In this document: in pieces, positions 55,064 through 64,000 of the stretch
Position numbering within the stretch: the stretch's first letter is position 1
How the letters are laid out: each line of letters opens with the position of its first letter
NCBI GenBank assembly: GCA_024236175.1
Contig: JACKKY010000007.1
Location: 265,034 to 329,033 of the forward strand
Length of the DNA stretch: 64,000 nt
Direction: 5' to 3'
Source: Novosphingobium sp.
Lineage (GTDB): Bacteria > Pseudomonadota > Alphaproteobacteria > Sphingomonadales > Sphingomonadaceae
Notes under the pieces: generated by a model
Databases searched by the model: none
The model's input: the letters and a program-made list of their open reading frames with translations, nothing else
What the model was told of the DNA's origin: nothing
Program-made: the position numbers and the translations under genes

Positions 55064-55079
55064 TTAGTCCAATGTTAAC
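55064..55079 (+). promoter_or_regulatory. CtrA-box-like site
   Basis: TTAGTCCAATGTTAAC: TTAG-N7-TTAAC against the CtrA consensus TTAA-N7-TTAAC, one mismatch. It lies 54 bp before the ATPase ATG. Two direct CTAGGCA copies (55080-55086, 55089-55095) follow at once. Confidence 0.5.
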
Positions 55080-55132
55080 CTAGGCAATCTAGGCATCATA
55101 TCGCACCAACAGGCAGAAGCGGGTCTGCACAC

Positions 55133-56836
55133 ATGACCGATGTCAGCGGTATGAGCTTTGAAGGCGGCCGGCCGGCAAATATCCAGGATCTTTCCGGCGA
55201 GGCGGCGCCGAATGCAGCGTCGGGCGCGGTCGAAAACGCGCGCGAGCCGATCGGCGTGGTGCTCGAGATCGCTGGTTCCGGCAGTGAGGTCGCGCTCGAT
55301 CTCCAGCGGCTCAACGAATGCTCTTCCGATCCCGATCCGTCCGTTGCCCTTGCCGGCAAGGTCGGCAGCCAGGTCAAGATTCGCGTCGGCAACAGCTGGC
55401 TGCTTGCCAGCGTCCGCAGCCAGAAGCAGGACTCGTCCACGCCGGGCGGCGTGCTTGCGGCGGTGGATTTCCTCGGCGAAGGCGACGAGGAGCGGCTCAC
55501 CGGCCGGATCCACAGTTTCCGTCGCGGTGTCACCGGCTACCCCATCCCCGGGGCGCTGGTCTATCCGGCGACCAGCCAGGACCTGAAGCAGATCTACGCC
55601 AGCGACGGACGCGCGAGCATCCAGATCGGCAATGTGTTCCCGACCAAGGATATCCGCGCCGGGCTTTACGTGGACGCGCTGCTCGGCAAGCACTTCGCCC
55701 TGCTGGGCTCGACCGGTACCGGTAAATCGACCGCGACCGCACTGATCCTTCATCGCATCTGCGAGCATGCGACCGAAGGCCACATCGTCATGATCGATCC
55801 GCACGGCGAATACAGTTCGGCGTTCCGCAACACCGGCCTGATCTTCGACGTCACCAACCTGCAGATGCCGTACTGGCTGATGAATTTCGAGGAACATTGC
55901 GAAGTGTTCCTGACCTCTTCAGGCAACGACCGGCAGGAGGACGCGGACATCCTTTCCAAGTGCCTGCTCGAAGCGCGGTCGAAGAACCGCATGGCCGAGC
56001 AGATGGGCAAGGTCACCGTCGATGCGCCCGTTCCCTACCTCCTGTCCGACCTGACCTCGATTCTCCAGAACGAGATGGGCAAGCTCGACAAGGCGGGCTC
56101 CAGCGCACCCTACCTGCGGATCAAGACCAAGATCGACGAGATCAAGTCCGACCCGCGCTACCAGTTCATGTTCTCCGGCATGCTCGTCGGCGATACCATG
56201 GCCGAATTCCTGGCCAAGACGTTTCGCCTGCCGGCACGCGGCAAGCCGATCTCGATCGTCGATGTTTCCGGCGTGCCGTCGGACATCACCTCGACGGTGG
56301 TCGCGGTGCTGGCCCGGCTCATCTTCGATTTCGCCATCTGGGCCCGCGAGGAAAAGACCAGGCCGGTCCTGCTCGTATGCGAAGAGGCGCACCGCTATGT
56401 GCCCAGCGAGAAGAACGCGGACGGCTCGTCGGTCGGCCGCGTGCTGTCGCGTATCGCCAAGGAAGGCCGCAAATACGGAATTTCGCTCGGCCTGATCACC
56501 CAACGTCCTTCCGACCTTGCCGAAGGCGTGCTCTCGCAGTGCGGCACGATCATCTCGATGCGTCTCAACAACGACCGCGACCAGTCCTTCGTGAAAGCGG
56601 CGATGCCCGAAGGCGCGCGCGGCTTCCTCGATTCGATTCCGGCGCTGCGCAACCGCGAGTGCATCATCTGCGGCGAGGGCGTTTCCATCCCGATCCGCGC
56701 GTCTTTCGACGACCTCGAGGAATTCAAGCGTCCGGCGTCGGAAGACCCCTCCTTCAGCCAGCTGTGGACCAACAGCGGCGGCGAGGAGGAAATGGTGATG
56801 CGCACGGTCCAGCGCTGGCGCGCGCAGGGCCGCTGA
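55133..56836 (+). CDS. HerA/DUF87-type ATPase
   Basis: 567 residues. N-terminal HAS-barrel-like part to about 150 (IGVVLEIAGSGSEVALDL, VGSQVKIRVGNSWLLASVRSQ), then a RecA-fold ATPase: Walker A GSTGTGKS at 192-199, Walker B with Glu417/Glu418 in LLVCEEAHRYVP, and a Gln/Arg region (GLITQRPSDLAEGVLSQCGTIISMRLNNDRDQ). The relatives are archaeal HerA and bacterial DUF87 translocases that move DNA; no nuclease partner (NurA) is adjacent. An alternative ATG lies at 55151. A CtrA-like box upstream hints at cell-cycle control. Confidence 0.88.
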   Translation: MTDVSGMSFEGGRPANIQDLSGEAAPNAASGAVENAREPIGVVLEIAGSGSEVALDLQRLNECSSDPDPSVALAGKVGSQVKIRVGNSWLLASVRSQKQDSSTPGGVLAAVDFLGEGDEERLTGRIHSFRRGVTGYPIPGALVYPATSQDLKQIYASDGRASIQIGNVFPTKDIRAGLYVDALLGKHFALLGSTGTGKSTATALILHRICEHATEGHIVMIDPHGEYSSAFRNTGLIFDVTNLQMPYWLMNFEEHCEVFLTSSGNDRQEDADILSKCLLEARSKNRMAEQMGKVTVDAPVPYLLSDLTSILQNEMGKLDKAGSSAPYLRIKTKIDEIKSDPRYQFMFSGMLVGDTMAEFLAKTFRLPARGKPISIVDVSGVPSDITSTVVAVLARLIFDFAIWAREEKTRPVLLVCEEAHRYVPSEKNADGSSVGRVLSRIAKEGRKYGISLGLITQRPSDLAEGVLSQCGTIISMRLNNDRDQSFVKAAMPEGARGFLDSIPALRNRECIICGEGVSIPIRASFDDLEEFKRPASEDPSFSQLWTNSGGEEEMVMRTVQRWRAQGR

Positions 56837-56842
56837 TCTTCC

Positions 56843-58273
56843 CTATTCCGCGGCCGCCGGCATCGGAGCCGGGGTGCTGAAAGACCTGCGCCAGCCGCCG
56901 CGGTTGTAGACCACGAAGGTCATCAGCAGGGCGATGGCGGATCCGAAAACGAAAGACAGCCAAAGGGCGTCCGCTCCGAGCGCGCCGTAGGTGAGGTGGT
57001 AGAAGCCGAGCCTGCCCGGATAGAGCGCCACCGCCATGATGATCAGCGGGCCGACCACGGCGCCATAGGCGCGCATCGTGCCCATCAGGGTCATCATCAC
57101 GCCGTTGAGCACCCAAGACCAGATCGCGATGAGCTGGATGCGGTTCGCGATCGGCACGGCATCGCTGCCGGAGCCGAGAAACAGGCTGAGCAGCGGCGTG
57201 TCGAATGCCAGCAGCAGCAACGCCATCACCACCGTGATGACCGCCGTCGTGCCGACCCCGGCCATCGTGATCCGCCCGGAGCGTTCATGCTGGGCGGCGC
57301 CGGCATTCTGCGCCACCATCGCGCTCACCGCCATGGAGACGGCGAAAGCCGGCATCTGCACATAGCTCCAGACCTGCATCACCGCGCCATAGGCGGCGGT
57401 GGTCAGCATGCCCTCACGGTTGACGAACCCTAGCATGATCAGGCCCGCCGCCGAATTGAGCAGGGTCTGCGCGCCCATCGGCACGCCCTTGGCGACGACG
57501 TAGGAGAGATCCTCGCCCTGCGGGATCAGATAGCGGAACTCGCGCCCTTTCAGCCGCAGCGGCAGGTCCCGCCAGTAGACCCAGGTGGTCAGCAGCAGGA
57601 AGCCGCCGACATTGGCGAGCACGTTGGCCAGCGCCGATCCGGCGATGCCCAGTTCCGGGAACGGCCCGATGCCCAGGATCAGCAGCGGGTTCAGCACGAT
57701 CGTCAGGATGGTGATGACGATCACAGCGTAGAACGGCGACTTGGCGTCCCCCGCGCCGCGCAGGCCCATCGAGATCATCATCTGCAGGGTGGAGATCGGC
57801 ATGCCGATGAAGATCACGCGCAGATAGGCCAGCGCCTGATCGTGGATCGTCTCGGGTGTCGCCAGCACGTAGAGCAGCGGATCGGCGAAGATCCAGCCGA
57901 GCACCGCGCCCAGCGTCGCCGCGCCCACGCAGAAGCCGGTGCCGGTGCCGAAGGCCCGCCGGGCGGCGTCGACATTGCCGGCGCCGAGCCCGTGGCCGAC
58001 CTTGACGGTGGCGGCCATGCCGAAGCCGAACACCGTCGAGAAGACCAGGAACATGACGAGGTTGGCGTTCACGGTGGCGGCCAGCGCCCCTTCGCCGAGC
58101 AGCTGTCCCACCCAGATCGTGTTGATCGTTTGCCCCAGCGTCTGCAGGACGTTGGACAGCATCGTAGGGATGGCGAAGATGATGAGCGTGCGCAGGATCG
58201 GCCCCTGCGTCAGGTCTCCCTGACGAGGCACAGGTCGGGAAGGTGATTCCTCAGCAACGTAAGTATCGCTCAC
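56843..58273 (-). CDS. MATE family efflux transporter
   Basis: 476 residues, twelve membrane helices in two repeats, multidrug and toxin extrusion type, driven by sodium or protons. LIIFAIPTMLSNVLQTLGQTINTIWVGQLLGEGALAA at the start of repeat 1 and MGAQTLLNSAAGLIMLGFVNREGM in repeat 2 are family-typical. GTG start at 58273 overlaps the queE stop by GTGA. It converges on the ATPase gene with only 6 bp between, and no terminator is seen there. Confidence 0.93.
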   Translation of the reverse strand: MSDTYVAEESPSRPVPRQGDLTQGPILRTLIIFAIPTMLSNVLQTLGQTINTIWVGQLLGEGALAATVNANLVMFLVFSTVFGFGMAATVKVGHGLGAGNVDAARRAFGTGTGFCVGAATLGAVLGWIFADPLLYVLATPETIHDQALAYLRVIFIGMPISTLQMMISMGLRGAGDAKSPFYAVIVITILTIVLNPLLILGIGPFPELGIAGSALANVLANVGGFLLLTTWVYWRDLPLRLKGREFRYLIPQGEDLSYVVAKGVPMGAQTLLNSAAGLIMLGFVNREGMLTTAAYGAVMQVWSYVQMPAFAVSMAVSAMVAQNAGAAQHERSGRITMAGVGTTAVITVVMALLLLAFDTPLLSLFLGSGSDAVPIANRIQLIAIWSWVLNGVMMTLMGTMRAYGAVVGPLIIMAVALYPGRLGFYHLTYGALGADALWLSFVFGSAIALLMTFVVYNRGGWRRSFSTPAPMPAAAE

Positions 58274-59016
58274 GTTCCTCTCGTGTCGCCATAGAGGTGG
58301 ATATGCAAGCGATCGGTGAAATTGAACCCGTGTTGCCCACAGAGCGATGCGAGCCAGACGGAGCGTGCGCGCAGCTCCTCGCTGTCGCGGCCCTCGGGCA
58401 TCAGGAAGATGCGCGAGGGATCGATTGCGTATTCCCGCTGCAACCCCAGCACCTCGTCGACGTCCTCCGGCGAAGCCACCACGAACTTGAAATTCGCCTT
58501 CGGTTCCGCGGCCCAGGCCGCAAGCGTTTCGGGCACCAGTGCCAGGTCGGCGGGATTGCCGCTGTGCGCGAGCTTGGGGCTGACATTGTATTGCGCCACC
58601 AGCGCGTCGAGCGCGGGCGGCGGCGCGACGGTGCCGTTGGTTTCCACCTCGACACGGATCGGCGGATCGTGAGGCGGCAGCGCGGCGAGCATCCGCGCCA
58701 GCGCCGGTGCCTGGAGCAGCGGTTCGCCGCCGGTGACGACGAGGCGCGGTTGGCCCAGCGCCGCGATCCGGGACGCCGTGTCCTCTTCGTCCAGCGTCAC
58801 CTGGTTGGCGGCGCGCTCGTAGGTCTCATCGTCGCGGTGCGGGCGGTTGTCGCCTGTGAAATGCCAGGTGTAGGCCGTGTCGCACCAGACGCAGGCAAGG
58901 TTGCAGCGCGACAGGCGCACGAAGGCGCAGGGCCGCCCGGCCGATGGCCCTTCGCCCTGCAGCGAGGCGAAGATCTCCGGCTCGCCGGGAGAGGTGGTGG
59001 CAAGCGTCAGCGGCAT
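58270..59016 (-). CDS. queE: 7-carboxy-7-deazaguanine synthase
   Basis: Radical SAM enzyme that makes the 7-deazaguanine ring for queuosine. 248 residues. Cluster ligands Cys38, Cys42 and Cys45 sit in CNLACVWCD. LQGEGPSAGRPCAFVRL comes before and LVVTGGEPLLQAP after. The insert (TWHFTGDNRPHRDDETYERAANQ) is the usual size. The other queuosine genes (queC, queD, queF) are not here. The gene overlaps the MATE gene. Confidence 0.95.
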   Translation of the reverse strand: MPLTLATTSPGEPEIFASLQGEGPSAGRPCAFVRLSRCNLACVWCDTAYTWHFTGDNRPHRDDETYERAANQVTLDEEDTASRIAALGQPRLVVTGGEPLLQAPALARMLAALPPHDPPIRVEVETNGTVAPPPALDALVAQYNVSPKLAHSGNPADLALVPETLAAWAAEPKANFKFVVASPEDVDEVLGLQREYAIDPSRIFLMPEGRDSEELRARSVWLASLCGQHGFNFTDRLHIHLYGDTRGT

Positions 59017-59321
59017 GGCGGGTCGGGATCGTCCGGTCTGTTGGAAAAAGGTGACAAAGGTTACACCCCGTCACCCAGCGATGTTCGCACAAGGTTATGA
59101 AATACAATGATAAATCCCGGGAGGTGGCAGGTGACACCCTCCCTGCGGAAACTGTTCGCGATGGCAAAGGGCATGGGCCGGACCTCCGGAATCGTGTGCT
59201 GCTCAGTCTGTCAGACCGATGCTCGGTAGGAAAGCCGGGTGCGTTGTTCACCGCTATTCCCGTCGCCCCCGTGCAGGGGCGACGGATTGGGCATCCCGCG
59301 GACTTCGCCGTCCTGCGTGCC
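59017..59321. other. Gene-free 305-bp stretch between queE and valS, with one hairpin
   Basis: CCGTCGCCCC (59260-59269) pairs with GGGGCGACGG (59276-59285) as a perfect 10-bp stem. It may act as the valS terminator on the minus strand, although no T-run follows. A GTG frame at 59131-59229 on the plus strand has a good GGGAGGTGG site but no recognisable product, and I do not call it. The queE promoter must also lie in here. Confidence 0.5.
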
Positions 59322-62018
59322 TTACCCCAGCCGCGCCAGCGCCGCTGCCAGCCGCTCGGCTTCCGCGGCGTGGTGGTCGTGGTCGGCGCGGGCCTTCTCC
59401 ACCGCTTCGGGCTTGGCCTTCTCGACGAAGTTCGGATTGCCGAGCCGCTTGGCTAGGGAATCGCGTTCCTTCTCCGAGGTGGCCTTCGCCTTTTCGAGGC
59501 GGGCCTTCTCGGCCGCGATGTCGATCACGCCTTCAAGCGGGATGACGAAGGTGTCGTCGCCGACGCCGATCTGCATCGCTGCGCCGGCCGGCGCGCTTTC
59601 GAAACGGATCGCATCGAGCCGTGCAAGGCGGTCGATCGCTCCCGAATTGCGCTCGACGGCTTTCTGGGTGGCGGCGCCGGGATCGGCCAGATAGGCGGTC
59701 AGGCGAGCGCCCGGCGCGATGCCCAGCTCCGATTTCGCGGCGCGCAGATTGCCCACGAGCGCGATCAGCCATTCGACTTCCGCTTTCGCCCCGGCATCCA
59801 CGCCCGCGCCCGGTTCGGGCCATTTCGCGGTGATCAGCGGATAGTTCGCCCGCTCGCCCAGCGCGCCCCACAGCTCCTCGGTCACGAACGGCATGAAGGG
59901 GTGGAGCATTACCAGGATCTGGTCGAGCACCCAGCCGGCGACGGCCCTGGTCTCGTCGTCGAACTGGCCCTTGATAAGCTCGATGTACCAGTCGCAGAAC
60001 TGGTCCCACACGAAGTGGTAGATGATGTTGGCCGCCGCGTCGAAGCGCAGTTCGGCCATTGCCCTGTCAAGCTCGGCAAGGGTTTCGACGACTTCGCCGA
60101 TGATCCACTTGTTGACCGCGCTGGTGGCGGCGGGCGCTGCAATCGAGGTGCTCGCGCCGATACCGTTGCTCTGGCAGAAACGCGCGGCGTTCCACAGCTT
60201 GGTGGCGAAGTTGCGGTACCCTTCGACCCGCTTCTCGTCCATCTTGATGTCGCGGCCCTGGCTTTCCATCGCCGCCATGAAGAAGCGCAGCGCGTCGGCG
60301 CCGAACTTCTCGATCAGGCCGAGCGGGTCGACGACATTGCCCTTGGACTTGGACATCTTCTGCCCGTCCGGTGCGCGCACCAGCCCGTGCAGGTAGAGCC
60401 GCTTCCACGGCACGTCTTTCATGAAATGGATGCCCTGCATCGCCATGCGCGCATCCCAGAAGAACAGGATGTCGAAGCCGGAGATCAAGAGGTCGTTGGG
60501 ATAGTGGCGGGCGAGCAGCGGCGCGTCCTGATCCGGCCAGCCCAGCGTGGCGAAGGGCCACAGCGCCGAGGAGAACCAGGTGTCGAGCACGTCCGGGTCG
60601 CGCGTCAGCTTGGCAGCTTCGCCCGCCTGCTCCTGAGCCCCGCTTTCGCTGACGGAAACGTAGACATTGCCGTTCTCGTCGTACCACGCCGGAATCTGGT
60701 GCCCCCACCACAGCTGTCGTGAGACGCACCACGGCTGGATGTTCTCCATCCAGTTGAAGAAGGTCTTCTCCCACGTCTTCGGCACGATCTCGATCGCGCC
60801 CGAGCGCACGGCCTCCATCGGTGCGACGGCGAGCTTTTCGGCATCGACGTACCACTGGTCGGTCAGCCACGGCTCGATCACCACGCCGCCCCGGTCGCCG
60901 AACGGCGTTGCGATCGTGCGCGGTTCGGCGTCGAGTTCGATTTCCTCGCCGTCCTTGTTCTTGGTCATGTGGGGGATGAGGCAGCCCAGCGCCTTCATTT
61001 CCGCCACGACCATGTCGCGCGCCTCGAAGCGGTCCTTGCCGAGATATGCGTCCGGCACCAGCCCGTCCGCCGTCTGCACCACCTGCGCTTCGGCATCGAA
61101 CATGTTGAGCATCTCGCCGGGCCTGATCCCGGCGCGCTTGCCGACCTCGAAGTCGTTGAAATCGTGTCCCGGCGTGATCTTCACCGCGCCCGAGCCCAGC
61201 TCCGGGTCGGCATGCTCGTCGGCCACGACCTTGAAGCGGCGGCCGGTGATCGGCTGGAGGATGTCCTTGCCGATCACGGACTTGTAGCGATCGTCATCCG
61301 GGTGCACCGCCACCGCCATGTCGGCCAGCATCGTCTCCGGACGGGTGGTGGCGACGACGATGTGGTCCTGCCCGCTGTCCAGCGTCACGCCGTCGGCCAG
61401 CGGGTATTTGAAGTGCCAGAAGCCGCCCTTGATCTCCTGCGTTTCCACTTCGAGGTCGGAAATCGCGGTCTTGAGCTTGGGGTCCCAGTTCACCAGCCGC
61501 TTGTCGCGGTAGATCAGGCCCTCGTTGTAGAGATCGACGAAGACTTTTACCACGGCGCGGGTGAAATGCTCGTCCATGGTGAAATGCTCGTTGGCCCAGT
61601 CCATCGAGCAGCCGAGGCGGCGCAGCTGCCGGGTGATCTGGCCGCCGCTTTCGTGCTTCCACTCCCACACCTTCTCGACGAACTGCTCGCGCGTGTAGTT
61701 GGTGCGCTTGTCCTGCCGCTCCTCGAGCTGGCGCTCCACCACCATCTGCGTGGCGATGCCGGCGTGGTCGGTGCCGACCACCCACAGCGCGTCCTTGCCG
61801 CGCAGCCGCTCGTAGCGGATGACGACGTCCTGCAGCGTGTTGTCCAGCGCGTGGCCGATATGCAGCGAGCCGGTGACGTTGGGCGGCGGGTTGACGATGG
61901 TGAACGGCACCGCATCGGGGCGCTCGGGCCGGAACAGCCCGTTCTCCTCCCAATGGGCATACCACTTCGCCTCGATCGCGGCCGGATCGAAAGTCTTGTC
62001 GAGTTGCATTCCGCTCAT
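59322..62018 (-). CDS. valS: Valyl-tRNA synthetase
   Basis: Charges tRNA-Val with valine and edits mischarged threonine. 898 residues from the ATG at 62018 ([20 protein letters not shown]); a second ATG is three codons later. HIGH motif is in [19 protein letters not shown] motif in [17 protein letters not shown]. The editing domain lies between, and a C-terminal coiled coil ([47 protein letters not shown]) closes it. It is divergent from mlaE, 71 bp away. Confidence 0.98.
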   Translation of the reverse strand: MSGMQLDKTFDPAAIEAKWYAHWEENGLFRPERPDAVPFTIVNPPPNVTGSLHIGHALDNTLQDVVIRYERLRGKDALWVVGTDHAGIATQMVVERQLEERQDKRTNYTREQFVEKVWEWKHESGGQITRQLRRLGCSMDWANEHFTMDEHFTRAVVKVFVDLYNEGLIYRDKRLVNWDPKLKTAISDLEVETQEIKGGFWHFKYPLADGVTLDSGQDHIVVATTRPETMLADMAVAVHPDDDRYKSVIGKDILQPITGRRFKVVADEHADPELGSGAVKITPGHDFNDFEVGKRAGIRPGEMLNMFDAEAQVVQTADGLVPDAYLGKDRFEARDMVVAEMKALGCLIPHMTKNKDGEEIELDAEPRTIATPFGDRGGVVIEPWLTDQWYVDAEKLAVAPMEAVRSGAIEIVPKTWEKTFFNWMENIQPWCVSRQLWWGHQIPAWYDENGNVYVSVSESGAQEQAGEAAKLTRDPDVLDTWFSSALWPFATLGWPDQDAPLLARHYPNDLLISGFDILFFWDARMAMQGIHFMKDVPWKRLYLHGLVRAPDGQKMSKSKGNVVDPLGLIEKFGADALRFFMAAMESQGRDIKMDEKRVEGYRNFATKLWNAARFCQSNGIGASTSIAAPAATSAVNKWIIGEVVETLAELDRAMAELRFDAAANIIYHFVWDQFCDWYIELIKGQFDDETRAVAGWVLDQILVMLHPFMPFVTEELWGALGERANYPLITAKWPEPGAGVDAGAKAEVEWLIALVGNLRAAKSELGIAPGARLTAYLADPGAATQKAVERNSGAIDRLARLDAIRFESAPAGAAMQIGVGDDTFVIPLEGVIDIAAEKARLEKAKATSEKERDSLAKRLGNPNFVEKAKPEAVEKARADHDHHAAEAERLAAALARLG

Positions 62019-62089
62019 GGCGCGGCGCTTTGCCAGCGGGCAGCGAAAGGCGCAAGTGCGCCCGCTCCGGCTGCGGGAGATTGGCCGCG

Positions 62090-63247
62090 ATGCACTTGCC
62101 GCCGCAGGCATTTTCCCCCATCACTCCAGGCGAAATGCGCGATTGGGCCGATTTCACCCTGGAAGCCGACGAGACGGGCGAGGCGACACTGGCGCTCAGC
62201 GGCGCACTTCGCGTGCATTCGATCGGCGATCTCGACCTTCGCCTCGAAGCGCTGGAGCAGGGATTCGGCAGGCTCGACCTGTCCGGCGTCACCGATATCG
62301 ACACCACCGGGGCTTGGCTGGTGTGGCGCTTCGCGCAGGAACAGAATGCCGAGATCACCGGCGGGAGCGAGCAGGCCCAGCGCCTGATCCGCGCGGTAGG
62401 CAAGGGCTCGATCGGCGAGGCGGAGCCGCCGGAGCGCCCGCCCTTGATTCCGCGGGTGCTCGGCGAATTCGGCGTTCTGGTGCTCGAATGGCTGGAAGGG
62501 CTGAAGCGGGTCGTCGCCTTCATCGGCGCGATGATGGTTTCCTTCGGAGACGTGATCCGCCACCCGTCGCGCTTCCGGGTGAAGGCGCTGGTGCACCAGA
62601 TGGAGCTGGTCGGCGTCACCTCGCTCGGCATCATCGGGCTGATGAGCTTCCTTGTCGGCATCGTCATCGCCCAGCAGGGGGCGATACAGCTCCAGGAATT
62701 CGGCGCGGAAATCTACACGATCAACCTCACCGGGCGGCTTTCGATGAGGGAACTGGGCATCCTGATGACGGCGATCATGGTCGCGGGCCGGTCCGGTTCG
62801 GCCTTCGCCGCCCAGATCGGCACGATGAAGCTCACCGAGGAAGTGGACGCGATGCGCACGATCGGCGTGTCGCCGATGGAAGCGCTGGTCATCCCGCGGG
62901 TGCTTGCCTCGATGGTGATGATGCCACTGCTCGGCTTCTATTCGGCGATCATCGCCATCGTCGGCGGCGCGTTCATCTCGACCTTCCAGCTCGGCATCCC
63001 GTTCATCACCTTCCTCACCCGCATCCAGGAAGTGCTGCCGCTCTACGACTTGTGGGTCGGGCTGATCAAAGGCCCGGTCTTCGGCCTGATCGTGGCCGTC
63101 GCCGGCTGCTACCAGGGCATGCAGGTCAAATCGAATTCGGAGGAAGTGGGGCTGCGCACCACCCAGGCGGTGGTCACCGCGATCTTCACCGTGATCGTGC
63201 TCGACGCCTTCTTCGCCATCTTCTTCACCGAGGTGGGCTGGGGATGA
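62090..63247 (+). CDS. mlaE: Phospholipid transport permease MlaE with N-terminal STAS domain
   Basis: Permease of the Mla ABC system that moves phospholipids between the inner membrane and MlaD. 385 residues: a STAS-like domain at about 15-110 ([54 protein letters not shown]), then MlaE with [67 protein letters not shown]. In E. coli the STAS part is a separate protein, MlaB; here it is fused. ATG at 62090 is my choice. ATGA overlap with mlaF. Confidence 0.93.
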   Translation: MHLPPQAFSPITPGEMRDWADFTLEADETGEATLALSGALRVHSIGDLDLRLEALEQGFGRLDLSGVTDIDTTGAWLVWRFAQEQNAEITGGSEQAQRLIRAVGKGSIGEAEPPERPPLIPRVLGEFGVLVLEWLEGLKRVVAFIGAMMVSFGDVIRHPSRFRVKALVHQMELVGVTSLGIIGLMSFLVGIVIAQQGAIQLQEFGAEIYTINLTGRLSMRELGILMTAIMVAGRSGSAFAAQIGTMKLTEEVDAMRTIGVSPMEALVIPRVLASMVMMPLLGFYSAIIAIVGGAFISTFQLGIPFITFLTRIQEVLPLYDLWVGLIKGPVFGLIVAVAGCYQGMQVKSNSEEVGLRTTQAVVTAIFTVIVLDAFFAIFFTEVGWG

Positions 63248-64000
63248 GCGGCACGGAGCAACAGGATTATCCGATCATCGTCGAGGGACTGCGCAATTCC
63301 TTCGGCGAGTTCGTGATCCACGAGAACCTCTCGCTGAAGGTCCGGCGCGGCGAGATCCTGGGCGTGGTCGGCGGCTCCGGCACCGGCAAGTCGGTGCTGA
63401 TGCGCTCGATCATCGGCCTGCAGATACCCGACGAAGGCTCGATCACCGTGCTCGGCCATTCGATGACCGGCAGCGGGGACGATGACGATATCGACATCCG
63501 CTCGCGCTGGGGCGTGCTGTTCCAGGGCGGCGCACTGTTTTCCACGCTGACCGTGGGCGAAAACGTCGAAGTGCCGCTCAAGCAGTTCTACCCGGAGCTG
63601 AGCGACGAGCTGCGCGAGGAGATCGCGCGCTTCAAGGTCAAGCTGTCGGGCCTGCCCGAGGAAGCGGCCTACAAATATCCCGCCGAGCTTTCGGGCGGGA
63701 TGAAGAAGCGCGCGGGACTGGCGCGGGCGCTGTCGCTCGATCCCGAGCTGCTGTTCCTCGACGAGCCGACGTCGGGCCTCGATCCGATCGGCGCGGCGGC
63801 ATTCGATGCGCTGACCCGGGAACTGAAGGAAACGCTGGGACTTACAGTGTTCCTGATCACGCACGATCTCGATTCGCTTTACGAGATCTGTGACCGGGTC
63901 GCGGTGCTGGCGGACAAGCAGGTGATCGCGGTCGGCACGATCCCGGAACTGCTGGCTACGGATCACCCGTGGATACAGGAATATTTCAATGGCCCGCGAG
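63244..64000 (+). CDS. mlaF: Phospholipid transport ATPase MlaF, cut off by the window edge
   Basis: Cytoplasmic ATPase that drives MlaE. About 252 residues are visible and the end is missing. Walker A GGSGTGKS at 43-50, Q-loop VLFQGGALF, signature LSGGMKKRAGLARAL and Walker B LLFLDEPTSGLD. The acidic DDDDIDIRSR insert near 75-90 is typical of MlaF. mlaD should follow outside the window. Confidence 0.96.
   Translation, partial: MSGTEQQDYPIIVEGLRNSFGEFVIHENLSLKVRRGEILGVVGGSGTGKSVLMRSIIGLQIPDEGSITVLGHSMTGSGDDDDIDIRSRWGVLFQGGALFSTLTVGENVEVPLKQFYPELSDELREEIARFKVKLSGLPEEAAYKYPAELSGGMKKRAGLARALSLDPELLFLDEPTSGLDPIGAAAFDALTRELKETLGLTVFLITHDLDSLYEICDRVAVLADKQVIAVGTIPELLATDHPWIQEYFNGPR

Noticed and set aside
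60969..62387. 472-codon plus-strand frame opposite valS
   Set aside because: Shadow of valS; overlaps the mlaE N-terminus in another frame.

Overview
The window is a 64 kb, GC-rich stretch of chromosome, densely packed with genes that often overlap by ATGA, GTGA or TGATG. Gene content and order point to an alphaproteobacterium of the order Sphingomonadales (Sphingomonas/Novosphingobium/Erythrobacter relatives). The main reasons are a full mraZ-to-ftsZ division and wall cluster with no lpxC after ftsZ, a ChpT-type phosphotransferase, a TorF-family protein, a type-A alphaproteobacterial RNase P RNA, and GANTC and CtrA-like sites in promoters. I see no insertion sequence, prophage, integrase or CRISPR array.

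Layout: (1) 1-4.5 kb, minus strand: the partial aspartate-semialdehyde dehydrogenase gene, then glnA and glnB behind a strong sigma-54 promoter candidate, argC, and an SH3-only gene. (2) 4.5-12.6 kb, housekeeping: an M17 aminopeptidase, a lipoprotein, map, ccmAB for cytochrome c maturation, a pterin dehydratase, a DNA glycosylase, a 2Fe-2S ferredoxin, cysK and two membrane-anchored unknowns. (3) 13-31.7 kb, plus strand: mraZ-rsmH-ftsL-ftsI-murE-murF-mraY-murD-ftsW-murG-murC-murB-ddl-ftsQ-ftsA-ftsZ. Together these make lipid II from UDP-MurNAc and build the divisome. (4) 31.9-42.4 kb: a TPR/SPOR protein, a YbjN-like protein, proC, a Bax-inhibitor-1 protein, a lipoprotein, tRNA-Ala(CGC), obgE, proB, an epimerase, chpT, an amidase and rnpB.

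(5) 42.5-54 kb is the least ordinary part. It holds two SGNH-like unknowns, UDP-glucose dehydrogenase, a PP2A-like phosphatase and a TorF protein. After these come a SIMPL protein, a glyoxalase-like protein and an NhaD antiporter, then a two-gene unit of an NfrB-like processive glycosyltransferase and an exported NfrA-C-like barrel protein. (6) 53.4-64 kb: a TSUP exporter with its TIGR02186 partner, a HerA/DUF87 ATPase behind a CtrA-like box, a MATE exporter, queE, valS, and the start of an mla lipid-transport operon (mlaE, then mlaF running off the right edge).

The best candidates for something not fully described are the NfrB/NfrA-like pair, the TPR/SPOR gene directly after ftsZ, the HerA-like ATPase with its CtrA-like box, and the methylation-site palindrome before ftsZ. 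Function calls rest on motifs, length, order and memory of the families; no database search was run.
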